This document shows, piece by piece, positions 48,372 to 57,017 of a DNA stretch of 64,000 nt. The stretch covers positions 310,001-374,000 of the forward strand of contig NZ_CP101990.1 in the NCBI RefSeq assembly GCF_024508295.1. Reading direction: 5' to 3'. Numbering within the stretch: the stretch's first letter is position 1; each line of letters starts with the position of its first letter. The DNA comes from Aeromicrobium duanguangcaii. GTDB lineage: Bacteria > Actinomycetota > Actinomycetes > Propionibacteriales > Nocardioidaceae. The notes under the pieces were generated by a model, which had not been told where the DNA came from, made no database searches, and saw only the letters and a program-made list of their open reading frames with translations. The translations under genes were made by a program, and so were the position numbers.

Positions 48372-49721
48372 CTAGGGCAGTGCCCGTAGCGCGGCGGTGA
48401 GATCTCCCGTGCGGAGCACGTTGAGCCCGACGCGTCCGAGGTCCTCGGTGCCGCGGGGGACGATCGCGTGGGTGAAGCCGATGCGGGCCGCCTCGCGCAG
48501 ACGGGCCTCGAGGCCGCGCACCGGCCGGACCTCGCCGGCCAGCCCCACCTCGCCCATCGCGACCAGTCCGCCGGGCAACGGCGAGCCGCCGGCCGCAGAG
48601 ATGACCGCGAGCGCGACCGCCAGGTCGACCGACGGCTCGTGCAGGCGGGCGCCGCCGACGGACGCGGTGTAGACGTCCTGGTTGCCCAGCGAGACGCCGG
48701 TCTTGCTCAGCACGGCCAGCAGCATCGCCACGCGCGAGGAGTCCAGGCCGCTGGAGGAGCGCCGCGGCGACGGGGTGGTGGCGGCCACCGCGAGCGCCTG
48801 GACCTCGGCCAGCAGCGGGCGGCGGCCCTCCATCGTCACCGTGACGCACGTTCCCGGCACGGGGGACTCGTGGCGCGAGACGAACAGGCCGGTCGGGTCG
48901 GGGACCTCGACGATGCCCGCGTCGACCAGGTCGAAGCAGCCGATCTCGTCGACGGGCCCGAAGCGGTTCTTGGTGGCGCGCAGCAGGCGCAGGCGGCTGG
49001 TGCGGTCGCCCTCGAACTGCAGCACGACGTCGACGAGGTGCTCGAGCACGCGCGGACCGGCGACCGAGCCGTCCTTGGTGACGTGGCCGACCAACAGCGT
49101 GGCGATGCCCTCGGCCTTGGCCCGGCCGATGACGGTGGCCGCGACCTCGCGCACCTGGGTGACGCCGCCGGGCACGCCCTCGATCGCGGACGAGCCGATG
49201 GTCTGGACCGAGTCGACGATGAGGAGGCTGGGCTTCACCGCGTCGATGTGGGTGAGCAGGCCGCCGAGGTCGGTCTCGGCGGCGAGGAACAGCTCGTCGG
49301 CCAGGGCGCCCGTGCGCTCGGCGCGCAGCCGCACCTGAGCAGCGGACTCCTCGCCGGAGACGTAGAGCGTGCGGCGGCCGGCGCGGGCCCAGCGGGCCGC
49401 GACCTCGAGCAGCAGGGTGGACTTGCCGACGCCCGGCTCGCCGGCCATCAGCATCACGGCTCCGGCGACGACGCCGCCGCCCAGCACGCGGTCGAGCTCG
49501 GGGATGCCCGAGCCCACGGCGGCCGCCTCGGTGGCCGCGACCTGGGCGATCGGGACGGCGGGAGTGGAGACCGGCGCGGCGGACGTGCGGCCGGAGCGGG
49601 AGCTGGCGCCGACGGCGTCGACCGTGCCCCAGGCCTGGCACTCGCCGCAGCGGCCGACCCACTTGCCGGTGGTCCAGCCGCACTCGGTGCAGGCGAAGGC
49701 GGAGGGGGTCTTGGGAGGCAT
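48372..49721 (-). CDS. radA: DNA repair protein RadA
   Basis: A 449-residue protein: N-terminal zinc finger CTECGWTTGKWVGRCGEC, RecA-like ATPase with MAGEPGVGKSTLLLE, the RadA-specific KNRFG motif, and a C-terminal Lon-protease-like domain (about 270-440) without a catalytic Ser-Lys pair. It promotes branch migration and recombinational repair. First gene of the radA-disA pair; TAGGCT precedes its ATG by six bases. Confidence 0.95.
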   Translation of the reverse strand: MPPKTPSAFACTECGWTTGKWVGRCGECQAWGTVDAVGASSRSGRTSAAPVSTPAVPIAQVAATEAAAVGSGIPELDRVLGGGVVAGAVMLMAGEPGVGKSTLLLEVAARWARAGRRTLYVSGEESAAQVRLRAERTGALADELFLAAETDLGGLLTHIDAVKPSLLIVDSVQTIGSSAIEGVPGGVTQVREVAATVIGRAKAEGIATLLVGHVTKDGSVAGPRVLEHLVDVVLQFEGDRTSRLRLLRATKNRFGPVDEIGCFDLVDAGIVEVPDPTGLFVSRHESPVPGTCVTVTMEGRRPLLAEVQALAVAATTPSPRRSSSGLDSSRVAMLLAVLSKTGVSLGNQDVYTASVGGARLHEPSVDLAVALAVISAAGGSPLPGGLVAMGEVGLAGEVRPVRGLEARLREAARIGFTHAIVPRGTEDLGRVGLNVLRTGDLTAALRALP

Positions 49722-49727
49722 GGCCTC

Positions 49728-49733
49728 AGCCTA
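49728..49733 (-). promoter_or_regulatory. -10 hexamer TAGGCT for radA-disA
   Basis: Six bases before the ATG at 49721. Confidence 0.6.
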
Positions 49734-49777
49734 GGCGCGGGGACCGACAGACCGGCGCGTCATGCACCGGCCGGGAC

Positions 49778-50416
49778 TCAGATGCGGACCGGGCCGTTCG
49801 GGGTGTCGAACTCGGCCGCCAGGATGCCGGGAGCGCCGTTGGGGGCGACCCAGCGGACCTCGATGTCCTCCAGGGCGCCGACGGCGGGCTCGCCCATCCA
49901 GTCGGACAGCCGCTCGGGGCTGCCGGCGATCTCGAGCCCGGTCAGGGCGATCCCCGTGTCGGCCATCTGCGAGGGGTGCTCCTCGGGCGGCACGTCCCAG
50001 GACATGACGAACGGCAGTTGCGGATCGGCGCGCATGCCGTGGATGCCGATCTGCTGCCACGTGAGGTTGTAGCCGTCCGGGCGGTGCCGGTTGCCCGGCA
50101 CGGCGTGACGGCCGAGCCGGTGCTCGACCGGTCCGATGTCGTCCACCGAGACGCACCAGCCCAACCAGCCGCCGCCGAGCTCGGAGCGGGCCTTGACGGC
50201 CTGGCCGAACGGCGCCTTGTCGGAGGCGGGGTGCTCGAGTGCCTCGACGACCTCGAGGTACTGCCGGTTCTTCAGCGGCAGGATCATGTTGTTCGTGCCG
50301 AAGCGCGGGTGGACACCCCCGGCCAGGAACACGGTGCCGAACTTCTCACTCAACTCGCTCGTGGTCGCCATGAGACCGGCGGGACCGACGGCGAACGACA
50401 GATGATCGAGGTGCAT
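49778..50416 (-). CDS. VOC family protein, glyoxalase-3-like
   Basis: A 212-residue protein with two vicinal-oxygen-chelate modules. It starts HLDHLSFAVGPAGL (first metal-ligand His region), then GGVHPRFGTNNMILPL and YLEVVEAL (Glu ligand position). It is of the type annotated as glyoxalase-like domain protein; the substrate is unknown. AACAAT lies five bases before the ATG. It sits between radA and the cysteine-rich protein gene without clear functional link. Confidence 0.8.
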   Translation of the reverse strand: MHLDHLSFAVGPAGLMATTSELSEKFGTVFLAGGVHPRFGTNNMILPLKNRQYLEVVEALEHPASDKAPFGQAVKARSELGGGWLGWCVSVDDIGPVEHRLGRHAVPGNRHRPDGYNLTWQQIGIHGMRADPQLPFVMSWDVPPEEHPSQMADTGIALTGLEIAGSPERLSDWMGEPAVGALEDIEVRWVAPNGAPGILAAEFDTPNGPVRI

Positions 50417-50452
50417 AGGGCATTGTTGCCGGTCCCCGGTTCGGCTCGAACC

Positions 50453-51199
50453 TCAGGGTCGTGATCGGTCCGCAGGATGCGGCACGGGCCGCCCCGCGGC
50501 GACGAACCGGTCGCAGTGCCCGACCAGCTCGAGATAGCTGGCCTCGCCCATGAGCGCCGTCAGCTCCGCGCGGTTGCCGATGTAGACCGGGTCGGCGCCG
50601 ACGTGCGCGTCGGTGTTCGACGAGCAGTACCAGTCCAGATCGGCTCCGCCCGGACCCCAGCCGGCGCGCGTGTACTCGCCGATGCTGACCTCGGTGTAGG
50701 TCGACCCGTCGCCGGGATCGACCTCGCGGAACTCGCGCCGCAGCGGCAGCTGCCAGCACACGTCGGGCTTCGTCGTGTGGGGCTCGAGGCCCGTCGCCAG
50801 CGCATGGGCGTGCAGGGCGCAGCCGTAACCGCCGGGGAAGTCGCGCGAGTTGTGGAAGATGCAGGCGCCGTCGGCCACGCGGGTCTTCAGCTCGCCGTCG
50901 GCATCGCGCTCGGTCCAGCCGTCACGGCGGCCGACGTCGTGCAGCTCCCACTCGGTGGGGTCGAGCTGCTCGACGAACGCGGCCACCCGGGTGTGGTCGT
51001 CCTCGTCGCTGAAGTGGGCGCCCAGCGTGCAGCAGCCCGAGTCGGGCGCCGTCGCGTAGATGCCCGGGCACCCGGCGCCGAAGATGCAGGTCCACCGGGA
51101 GGTCAGCCAGGTCAGGTCGCACCGGAAGACCTCCGCGGGGTCGTCGGGGTTCGCGAACTCCACGAAGGAGCGGGGGAATCCCAGGTCGACCTCAGCCAC
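50453..51199 (-). CDS. Conserved cysteine-rich protein (Rv0495c-type)
   Basis: A 248-residue protein with ten Cys and many His, including [38 protein letters not shown] and DVCWQLPLR. The pattern suggests a bound metal or iron-sulfur centre, like DUF3109/YkgJ-type proteins. Position next to ppx/gppA matches mycobacterial Rv0495c, for which a redox role has been proposed; orthology is inferred from place and pattern. GTG 51199 is preferred to GTG 51205, because TAACCT ends six bases before the former but directly abuts the latter. Confidence 0.7.
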   Translation of the reverse strand: MAEVDLGFPRSFVEFANPDDPAEVFRCDLTWLTSRWTCIFGAGCPGIYATAPDSGCCTLGAHFSDEDDHTRVAAFVEQLDPTEWELHDVGRRDGWTERDADGELKTRVADGACIFHNSRDFPGGYGCALHAHALATGLEPHTTKPDVCWQLPLRREFREVDPGDGSTYTEVSIGEYTRAGWGPGGADLDWYCSSNTDAHVGADPVYIGNRAELTALMGEASYLELVGHCDRFVAAGRPVPHPADRSRP

Positions 51200-51205
51200 G
51201 GACAC

Positions 51206-51211
51206 AGGTTA
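51206..51211 (-). promoter_or_regulatory. -10 hexamer TAACCT for the cysteine-rich gene
   Basis: Decides the start: six bases to GTG 51199, none to GTG 51205. It is 21 bases from the divergent TAGGGT. Confidence 0.55.
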
Positions 51212-51232
51212 GGTCACGGCTCCATGGCCGCC

Positions 51233-51238
51233 TAGGGT
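51233..51238 (+). promoter_or_regulatory. -10 hexamer TAGGGT for the SGNH protein gene
   Basis: Eight bases before the GTG at 51247. Confidence 0.5.
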
Positions 51239-51246
51239 TGACGATC

Positions 51247-53199
51247 GTGACGAGCTGGGGACGGATCACGACGGGCTGGTGCACCATCGCGGGGGGCGCG
51301 ATGGTGCTGCTCGTGCTGGGCGCGTACTGGCCCGGCCGGCTGCCCGGCGCCTCGGCCGGCGCGGAGGTCCTGCTGGTGGCTGCCGGCGCCCTCATGGCGC
51401 AGTTGCTGCTGGTGGAACGCGACCGCCCGCTCGGCGCCGTCGTCGCGACCGGGCTGCGGCTCGCGGTGCCGCCCCTGCTCGTCCTCGTCGCCACCGGGAT
51501 CGCCGTCCAGCGCCTCGTCGAGCTGCGCGAGTGGGCCGAGCCCCTGCATGACGTGCGCGATGCCGCGACCGGGATCGTCAACCTCGGGCCGATCGACCGG
51601 GACTCGCCCGTCGCAGGCTTCTGGATCGTCGCGCTGCTGGCGCAGTCGGCGCTCCTGCTGCTGGTGCTGAGGCCGCTCGTCAACCGCCGGGGCACCCGGC
51701 CGGGCCTGGTTGTCGTGGCGGTGCTGTCCGCAGCGTCCTTCGGCTGGTGGGTCGTGGGCGGCGACGACCTGGCCGCCGCGCGGTTCTGGCCGGTCGGTTG
51801 CGGCGTTCTCGTGGCGCTGCTGGCGGCGAGGCGGACGCTCCCGGGTGGTCCGATCGTCGCCGCGGCGGGTTGGCTCGCCGCGATCGGGCTGGGGGCGATG
51901 GCGCTGCTCGGGGCGGGACCGAGGCTCGAGGTGCTCGCCGGAGTGGCGGCGGGCGCCGTCCTCGTGGGGACCGCCCGCTCCTCGGCATCGCCGGGCGGGC
52001 TGCTGCGCGGACGGGTCGCCACGTGGTTCGCCTGGCTCGCGTGGGCCGGGTTCTGCTGGGCGTGGCCGGCGTTGTGGCTGGCGCCCGAGGCCGCGGACCG
52101 CGACCTCGGCCTGCGCGACCGCGCGGGCCTGCTCGTCATGGTGGGTGCGGTGGCGCTCCTGACGTGGGCGCTGGTCGCGTCGGTGAGGTCGGTCGTCCGG
52201 CACGGTGTCGCCTGGGCGGCTCTGGCGGGCGTCTGCGTCCTGGCCGCTGTCCTCGTGACGGCTCCGGGATTCGAGCGACTCGACGCCATCGAGACGGACG
52301 CCGCCCGGACCGAGGCCCTGCTGGGGGCCGACGTCCCCGAGTGCTTCGGCGCGCTGACCATCGCAGCACAGGTCGAGGGCCGCGACTGCCGCAACCGCGA
52401 GCTCGAGGGCGTTCTGCACCCGCCGCTGGACCGCGCCGCATCCGACTTCGAGGCCTACCTCGACTGCTGGTCCCAACCCGCCGACGCCGACCTGAACCTC
52501 TGCGACCTCGGGGGGGAGGGGCCGCGGGTGCTGGTCCTGGGCGACTCGCACGCGCGCGTCCTGCTGGGGGCGTTCCGGCGCCTGGCCGAGCAGGGCGTCC
52601 TGGACGTCACCGCCGCCACCAAGGCCAGCTGTGCGTGGTCGACGCTGCCCTTGCGCGACAGCAAGGACCCCCTCCGCGGCCCGCTGTGCCACGAGTGGCG
52701 AGCCAAGCTGACGATGTGGCTGGAGCAGCACGCGGCCGAGTACGACGTCATCGTCACCACGGCGTACTCCGGCCGGATGAAGGGTTCCGAGGGCGACCAG
52801 GTCCGAGGTCTGGTCGAGGCCTGGGAGCCGGCCGTGCGAGCCGGGGTGCCGATCGTGGCGCTGCGCGACAACCCGCGGCTGCCCGAGGCCACCCTGGAGT
52901 GCCTGAGCGCCACCGACCCGGACGCCTGGGCGCGCTGCGACGTCGCGCGGGACGACGTCGTGCCCGACTTCGATCCCTTCGAGCCGGCGGTGGCCGAGGT
53001 CGACGGAGCGCACTTCGTCGACACTCTGCCGTTCTTCTGCGGCGAGGACGTCTGTCCCGCCGTCACCGGCGGCGTGAACGTCTACCGCGACTACAACCAC
53101 GTCTCGGCGACCTACGCCGGGACGCTGGCGGCACCGCTCTACCGCGAGATCGCTCGCACCGGGGTGTTGGACGACGCGCGCCGCTCCGCTGCGGGGTGA
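51247..53199 (+). CDS. Membrane protein with C-terminal SGNH domain (degenerate OafA-like acyltransferase)
   Basis: A 650-residue protein. The first half has about ten membrane helices in the order of acyltransferase-3 proteins. The region matching the usual FFVLSGFLI reads AEVLLVAAGALMA, and the place of WSLAVEEQFY reads FWIVALLAQSA, so the catalytic motifs are lost. The second half (about 360-650) is an SGNH domain with LVLGDSHARVLLG (Ser) and YRDYNHVSATYAG (Asp/His). SGNH domains of this type O-acetylate or deacetylate surface glycans outside the membrane. Substrate unknown. GTG 51247 follows TAGGGT; a TTG nine bases earlier is less likely. Confidence 0.7.
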   Translation: MTSWGRITTGWCTIAGGAMVLLVLGAYWPGRLPGASAGAEVLLVAAGALMAQLLLVERDRPLGAVVATGLRLAVPPLLVLVATGIAVQRLVELREWAEPLHDVRDAATGIVNLGPIDRDSPVAGFWIVALLAQSALLLLVLRPLVNRRGTRPGLVVVAVLSAASFGWWVVGGDDLAAARFWPVGCGVLVALLAARRTLPGGPIVAAAGWLAAIGLGAMALLGAGPRLEVLAGVAAGAVLVGTARSSASPGGLLRGRVATWFAWLAWAGFCWAWPALWLAPEAADRDLGLRDRAGLLVMVGAVALLTWALVASVRSVVRHGVAWAALAGVCVLAAVLVTAPGFERLDAIETDAARTEALLGADVPECFGALTIAAQVEGRDCRNRELEGVLHPPLDRAASDFEAYLDCWSQPADADLNLCDLGGEGPRVLVLGDSHARVLLGAFRRLAEQGVLDVTAATKASCAWSTLPLRDSKDPLRGPLCHEWRAKLTMWLEQHAAEYDVIVTTAYSGRMKGSEGDQVRGLVEAWEPAVRAGVPIVALRDNPRLPEATLECLSATDPDAWARCDVARDDVVPDFDPFEPAVAEVDGAHFVDTLPFFCGEDVCPAVTGGVNVYRDYNHVSATYAGTLAAPLYREIARTGVLDDARRSAAG

Positions 53200-53212
53200 G
53201 GGTCCCCGGTGT

Positions 53213-53218
53213 CAGACT
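53213..53218 (+). promoter_or_regulatory. -10-like CAGACT for ppx/gppA
   Basis: Seven bases before the ATG at 53226. Confidence 0.4.
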
Positions 53219-53225
53219 GTGGCTC

Positions 53226-54137
53226 ATGCGCATCGGCGTCCTCGACATCGGCTCCAACACCGGCCACCTGCTCATCGTCGACGCCTTCCGCGGCGGCCCA
53301 CCGATTCCGGCGCACTCGTTCAGCGAGCCGTTGCGCCTGGCCGAGAACCTCGACGCCGACGGCCACCTGACCGCCGACGGCATCGATCGGCTGGTCAAGT
53401 ACGTCGTCGAGGCCGGCTCCCAGGCCGAGGACAAGGGCGCCGAGCGGGTGCTGGCGTTCGCCACCTCGGCGGTGCGTGACGCGGGCAACGCCGAGGAGGT
53501 CATCGAGCGGGTGGCCCGCACGAGCGGCATCCGGCTGCAGATCCTGCCCGGCGAGGACGAGGCCCGCCTGACGTTCCTGGCGGTGCGCCGCTGGTTCGGC
53601 TGGTCGTCGGGCCGGCTCGGGGTCTTCGACATCGGCGGCGGCTCACTCGAGCTGGCCGTGGGCTCGGACGAGACGCCCGACACCGCGGTGTCCCTGCCGT
53701 TGGGCGCCGGCCGGCTCACGCGCGAGTGGCTCGATCGCGGACTGGAGTACGACGACCTTCGCCGCGAGGTGCGCCGCGAGATCGGGGCGGTCGCCGGCGG
53801 CCTGCTGCGCGGGGGCGGCTTCGATCATGCCGTGGCCACGAGCAAGACGTTTCGCTCGCTGGCCCGCATGTGCGGCGCCGCGCCCTACGGGGCAGGGCCG
53901 TACGTGCGTCGTCGGCTCGCGCACCGCGACCTGGTGACGCTGGGCCGTCAGCTGCGCGGCGCCTCGGACCAGGAGATCGCGGCCATGCCCGGCGTCTCGG
54001 CGACGAGGGTGCACCAGATGCGCGCGGGGGCGATGGTGGCCGAGGCCGCGATGGAGCTGTGCGGCATCGAGGAGCTCGAGATCTGCCCGTGGGCGCTGCG
54101 CGAGGGCGTCCTGATCGAGTACTTGGACCACCTGTGA
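53226..54137 (+). CDS. Ppx/GppA phosphatase family protein
   Basis: A 303-residue ASKHA-fold hydrolase of exopolyphosphatase / pppGpp phosphatase type. Motifs: [12 protein letters not shown] (phosphate 1), [11 protein letters not shown], and [11 protein letters not shown] (phosphate 2). The length fits the short actinobacterial forms, which lack the C-terminal HD domain of E. coli Ppx. Position before the TIM-barrel gene and proC matches mycobacterial Rv0496 (ppx2). Activity on polyphosphate or on pppGpp cannot be told apart from the sequence. Confidence 0.9.
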   Translation: MRIGVLDIGSNTGHLLIVDAFRGGPPIPAHSFSEPLRLAENLDADGHLTADGIDRLVKYVVEAGSQAEDKGAERVLAFATSAVRDAGNAEEVIERVARTSGIRLQILPGEDEARLTFLAVRRWFGWSSGRLGVFDIGGGSLELAVGSDETPDTAVSLPLGAGRLTREWLDRGLEYDDLRREVRREIGAVAGGLLRGGGFDHAVATSKTFRSLARMCGAAPYGAGPYVRRRLAHRDLVTLGRQLRGASDQEIAAMPGVSATRVHQMRAGAMVAEAAMELCGIEELEICPWALREGVLIEYLDHL

Positions 54138-54149
54138 CCGGCACCGTTC

Positions 54150-54155
54150 TAGGCT
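54150..54155 (+). promoter_or_regulatory. -10 hexamer TAGGCT for the TIM-barrel gene
   Basis: Seven bases before the GTG at 54163. Confidence 0.55.
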
Positions 54156-54162
54156 GGGTGTC

Positions 54163-54957
54163 GTGAGCCAGCGCTCGAGTCACCCGATGGTCTCGCTGTC
54201 GACGTCCTCGGTCTATCCGGACGGCACGGCGGCGGGCTTCGAGGCCGCCGCCCGACTGGGCTACGACGGGGTCGAGGTGATGGTGGGCCTCGACGAGGTC
54301 AGCGCCGACACCACGGCGGTCAAGGCCCTGGCCCAGGCGCACGACATCCCGATCGTCTCGATCCACGCCCCGTGCCTGCTCGTGACGCAGCGGGTCTGGG
54401 GCACCGATCCGTGGGGCAAGCTGCACCGCAGTGCCGAGATGGCGCTGGACGTCGGCGCCGACACCGTGGTCGTGCACCCGCCGTTCCGGTGGCAGCGCGA
54501 GTACGCCCGCGGGTTCGTCGAGGGCATCGCCCGGCTCGAGGACGAGTACGACGTCGCCTTCGCCGTCGAGAACATGTACCCGTGGCGCTCGGGCAAGCGT
54601 GAGTTCCAGGCCTACGCGCCCGGCTGGGACCCGGTGCCGTTCGACTACAAGAACGTCACGGTCGACTTCTCGCACAGCGCCACCGCCCGGATCGACTCGG
54701 GACAGCTCATCGAGGACCTGGGCGACCGGCTCGCCCACATCCACCTGACCGACGGGTCGGGGTCGATGAAGGACGAGCACCTGATCCCCGGCCGCGGCGC
54801 CCAGGGCTGCGACCGGATCCTGGGCCGGTTGGCCGACCAGGGATTCACCGGTCACGTCGTGGTGGAGGTCAACACCCGCAAGGCCGACGACCGCGATGCC
54901 GACCTGCTTGAGGCGCTGGCCTTCGCGCGACTGCACCTGGCGCCCACGCCCGTCTGA
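54163..54957 (+). CDS. Sugar phosphate isomerase/epimerase-like TIM-barrel protein
   Basis: A 264-residue AP-endonuclease-2-type TIM barrel. Metal-ligand candidates are [49 protein letters not shown] and VVVEVN, at the usual strand ends. It is the counterpart of mycobacterial Rv0498. Substrate unknown. GTG start, leaderless type. The stop is followed by a 15-base tandem repeat. Confidence 0.85.
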   Translation: MSQRSSHPMVSLSTSSVYPDGTAAGFEAAARLGYDGVEVMVGLDEVSADTTAVKALAQAHDIPIVSIHAPCLLVTQRVWGTDPWGKLHRSAEMALDVGADTVVVHPPFRWQREYARGFVEGIARLEDEYDVAFAVENMYPWRSGKREFQAYAPGWDPVPFDYKNVTVDFSHSATARIDSGQLIEDLGDRLAHIHLTDGSGSMKDEHLIPGRGAQGCDRILGRLADQGFTGHVVVEVNTRKADDRDADLLEALAFARLHLAPTPV

Positions 54958-54959
54958 GG

Positions 54960-55004
54960 CGGCCCGGTTCGAGACGGCCCGGTTCGAGACGGCCCGGTTC
55001 GAGA
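54960..55004 (+). repeat. Tandem repeat, 3 x 15 bp
   Basis: Three perfect copies of CGGCCCGGTTCGAGA between two convergent stop codons; a fourth begins CGGC and then diverges. Non-coding on both strands. Confidence 0.95.
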
Positions 55005-55008
55005 CGGC

Positions 55009-55356
55009 TCAGTGCCGCGGTGCGACGCAGAACTCGTTGCCCGCGGGATCGGTCATCGTGACCCAGCGGAAGCTGTCGTCGCCGCGTTCGGCGACGACCC
55101 CCGCGCCGGCGGCTCGCAGCCGCTCGACCTCGGCCGCCAGGTCGTCGGTCACGACGTCCAGGTGCAGCCGGTTCTTGCCCGGTGTCGGGTCGTCCACCTT
55201 CTGGAAGCCCAGCACCAGACCGGTGGGGAGGGCCACCATGACGTACCAGCCCTCGTTCTCCTCGGTGATGATGCCGCCGGTCTGCTCGGCCCACCAGGTG
55301 GCCAACGCCAGGGCGTCGGTCGTGTCGCACGTGATCATGCCAACGGTGACGGTCAT
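55009..55356 (-). CDS. VOC family protein (glyoxalase/bleomycin-resistance type)
   Basis: A 115-residue single VOC module. It starts VTVGMITCDTTDALALATWWAEQTGG, has NRLHLDVVTDDLAAEVERL in the middle (His ligand) and ends MTDPAGNEFCVAP, whose Glu is the last metal ligand. Enzyme or binding protein cannot be told. Its ATG overlaps the transporter stop by four bases, so it is expressed with it. Confidence 0.85.
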   Translation of the reverse strand: MTVTVGMITCDTTDALALATWWAEQTGGIITEENEGWYVMVALPTGLVLGFQKVDDPTPGKNRLHLDVVTDDLAAEVERLRAAGAGVVAERGDDSFRWVTMTDPAGNEFCVAPRH

Positions 55357-56303
55357 GGCGTCACGCTACGACCGTCCGCCGACAGTCTCGTGGCGATGAC
55401 GGAGCCCACGATCAGCTGCAGCTGGTGGTAGACCATCAGCGGCAGGATCATCAGGGGGAACGTGGCGGCCGAGAACAGCACGCTGGCCATCGGCAGGCCG
55501 GCGGCGAGGGACTTGTTGGTGCCGCAGAAGTAGACGGCCACCTGCGCCCCGCGCCCGAAGCGCCGGCCGGCGAACCAGCACACCGCCGAGGACACCGCGA
55601 GGAGCGCGACGCAGACCGCCGCCACGACGAGGCCGTCGGTCCAGTCCAGCACCTGCCACACGTCGGCGTTGGTGCCACGGCTGAAGCCGGCGTAGACCAC
55701 GAGCAGCACGGTCGACCGGTCGAAGCGGCGCAGGCCCACGTCATGGCGCAGCAGCCACGGGCGCAGCCACCGGCGGGCCACCTGTCCGGCCAGGAACGGC
55801 AGCAGCAGCAGGCCGATGATCCGCAGGACCGCCCGGGCGTCGACGTGGACGTCGCCGCCCAGCATCAGCGCCACCAGCAGGGGGGTCAGGAACACGCCCA
55901 GCAGGCTCGAGACCGACGCCGCGACGACCGCGATCGCCCGGTCTCCGCCGGCGATGGACGTGAACGCCACGGAGGACTGCACCGTGGACGGGACCAGGCA
56001 CACGAAGACCAGCGCCGCCAGCAGCTGCTGCGAGACCAGCGCCGGCGCCAAGGGGGACAGGGCCAGCCCCAGCAGCGGGAACAGGACGAACGTCGAGACG
56101 ACGATGACCGCGTGGACGCGCCACACCTTCAGGCCGTGCACGACCTCGCCGGTGGAGAGCCGAGCGCCGTAGAGGAAGAACAGCGCGACGATCCCGACCT
56201 GGACCAGGACCGAGACGACCTCCAGCACGGTGCCCTGGGCCGGGAGCACGATCCCGAGCCCGGCGAGACCGAGGATCATCACGATGAAGGGGTCGATGCG
56301 CAC
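55353..56303 (-). CDS. Bile acid:sodium symporter family transporter (SBF-like)
   Basis: A 316-residue membrane protein with nine or ten helices. FLYGARLSTGEV follows the second helix, LVPSTVQSSVAFTSIAGGDRA carries the SBF-type unwound crossing, and FCGTNKSLAAGLPMA matches the second crossing near the C-terminus. This is the YfeH-like branch, whose substrates are unsettled. Start ATG 56303. It is followed by the VOC gene with coupled translation. Confidence 0.85.
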   Translation of the reverse strand: MRIDPFIVMILGLAGLGIVLPAQGTVLEVVSVLVQVGIVALFFLYGARLSTGEVVHGLKVWRVHAVIVVSTFVLFPLLGLALSPLAPALVSQQLLAALVFVCLVPSTVQSSVAFTSIAGGDRAIAVVAASVSSLLGVFLTPLLVALMLGGDVHVDARAVLRIIGLLLLPFLAGQVARRWLRPWLLRHDVGLRRFDRSTVLLVVYAGFSRGTNADVWQVLDWTDGLVVAAVCVALLAVSSAVCWFAGRRFGRGAQVAVYFCGTNKSLAAGLPMASVLFSAATFPLMILPLMVYHQLQLIVGSVIATRLSADGRSVTP

Positions 56304-56372
56304 GCGGACACGATAGGCCCGCCGTGCGCGCCATCACGCGCCGGTTCCGCGGCACGGGACGGTGGTTCCCGG

Positions 56373-56378
56373 CAGACT
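56373..56378 (+). promoter_or_regulatory. -10-like CAGACT for the LOG gene
   Basis: Six bases before the GTG at 56385. Confidence 0.4.
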
Positions 56379-56384
56379 GACACC

Positions 56385-56951
56385 GTGAGCCCCAGCAGCG
56401 AGAGAGCAGTCCGCGCCGTGTGTCTCTTCTGTGGCGCGCGCGACGGAGCCAGGCCCGAGTACGTCCGGGCGGCGCAGGAGTTCGGGGCGGCCCTGGCCGG
56501 GGCCGGGGTGAACCTGGTGTTCGGCGGCGGCACGATCGGCATCATGGGCGCCGCCTCGCGGGCCGCGAAGGACGCCGGCGGCCGTGCCATCGGCGTCATC
56601 CCGAAGTCGCTGCTGGAGCGCGAGGGCGGTCGCCCCGGCGAGCCCGACCTGCACGTCGTCGACACGATGCACGAGCGCAAGGCCCTCATGCACGAGCTGT
56701 CGGACGCCTTCGTGGTCCTGCCCGGCGGACTCGGCACCTACGAGGAGTTCTTCGAGATCCTCACGTGGCGCCAGTTGGGCATCCACGACAAGCCGATCGT
56801 CGTGGTCGACGTCGAGGGGTACTACGGGCCGTTGCGCGACATCGTCGCCCACGGCGTGACCGAGGGGTTCGTCAGCGACACGGACCACGATCTGTGCGTC
56901 ATCGTGGACACGGTCGACGAGGCGCTGGCGGTGCTCGGCATCGCACGCTGA
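56385..56951 (+). CDS. LOG family protein (TIGR00730, cytokinin-activating-type phosphoribohydrolase)
   Basis: A 188-residue Rossmann-fold protein with LVFGGGTIGIMGAAS and the signature VLPGGLGTYEEFFEILTWRQLGIHDKP (PGGxGTxxE). Such enzymes cleave nucleoside 5'-monophosphates to free base; the plant-like LOG reaction frees cytokinins. Length fits. GTG 56385 lies six bases after CAGACT. Confidence 0.9.
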   Translation: MSPSSERAVRAVCLFCGARDGARPEYVRAAQEFGAALAGAGVNLVFGGGTIGIMGAASRAAKDAGGRAIGVIPKSLLEREGGRPGEPDLHVVDTMHERKALMHELSDAFVVLPGGLGTYEEFFEILTWRQLGIHDKPIVVVDVEGYYGPLRDIVAHGVTEGFVSDTDHDLCVIVDTVDEALAVLGIAR

Positions 56952-57004
56952 GCGTCGCGCGGCACGCATTCTCGGGTCGCGGTCCCTGTGGCACGCCGGG
57001 GAAC

Positions 57005-57010
57005 TAGGCT
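57005..57010 (+). promoter_or_regulatory. -10 hexamer TAGGCT for proC
   Basis: Seven bases before the ATG at 57018. Confidence 0.6.
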
Positions 57011-57017
57011 CAGCCCC

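Noticed and set aside
54960..55004. CRISPR-like array
   Set aside because: The copies are contiguous, 15 bases long and without spacers; no cas genes are present.
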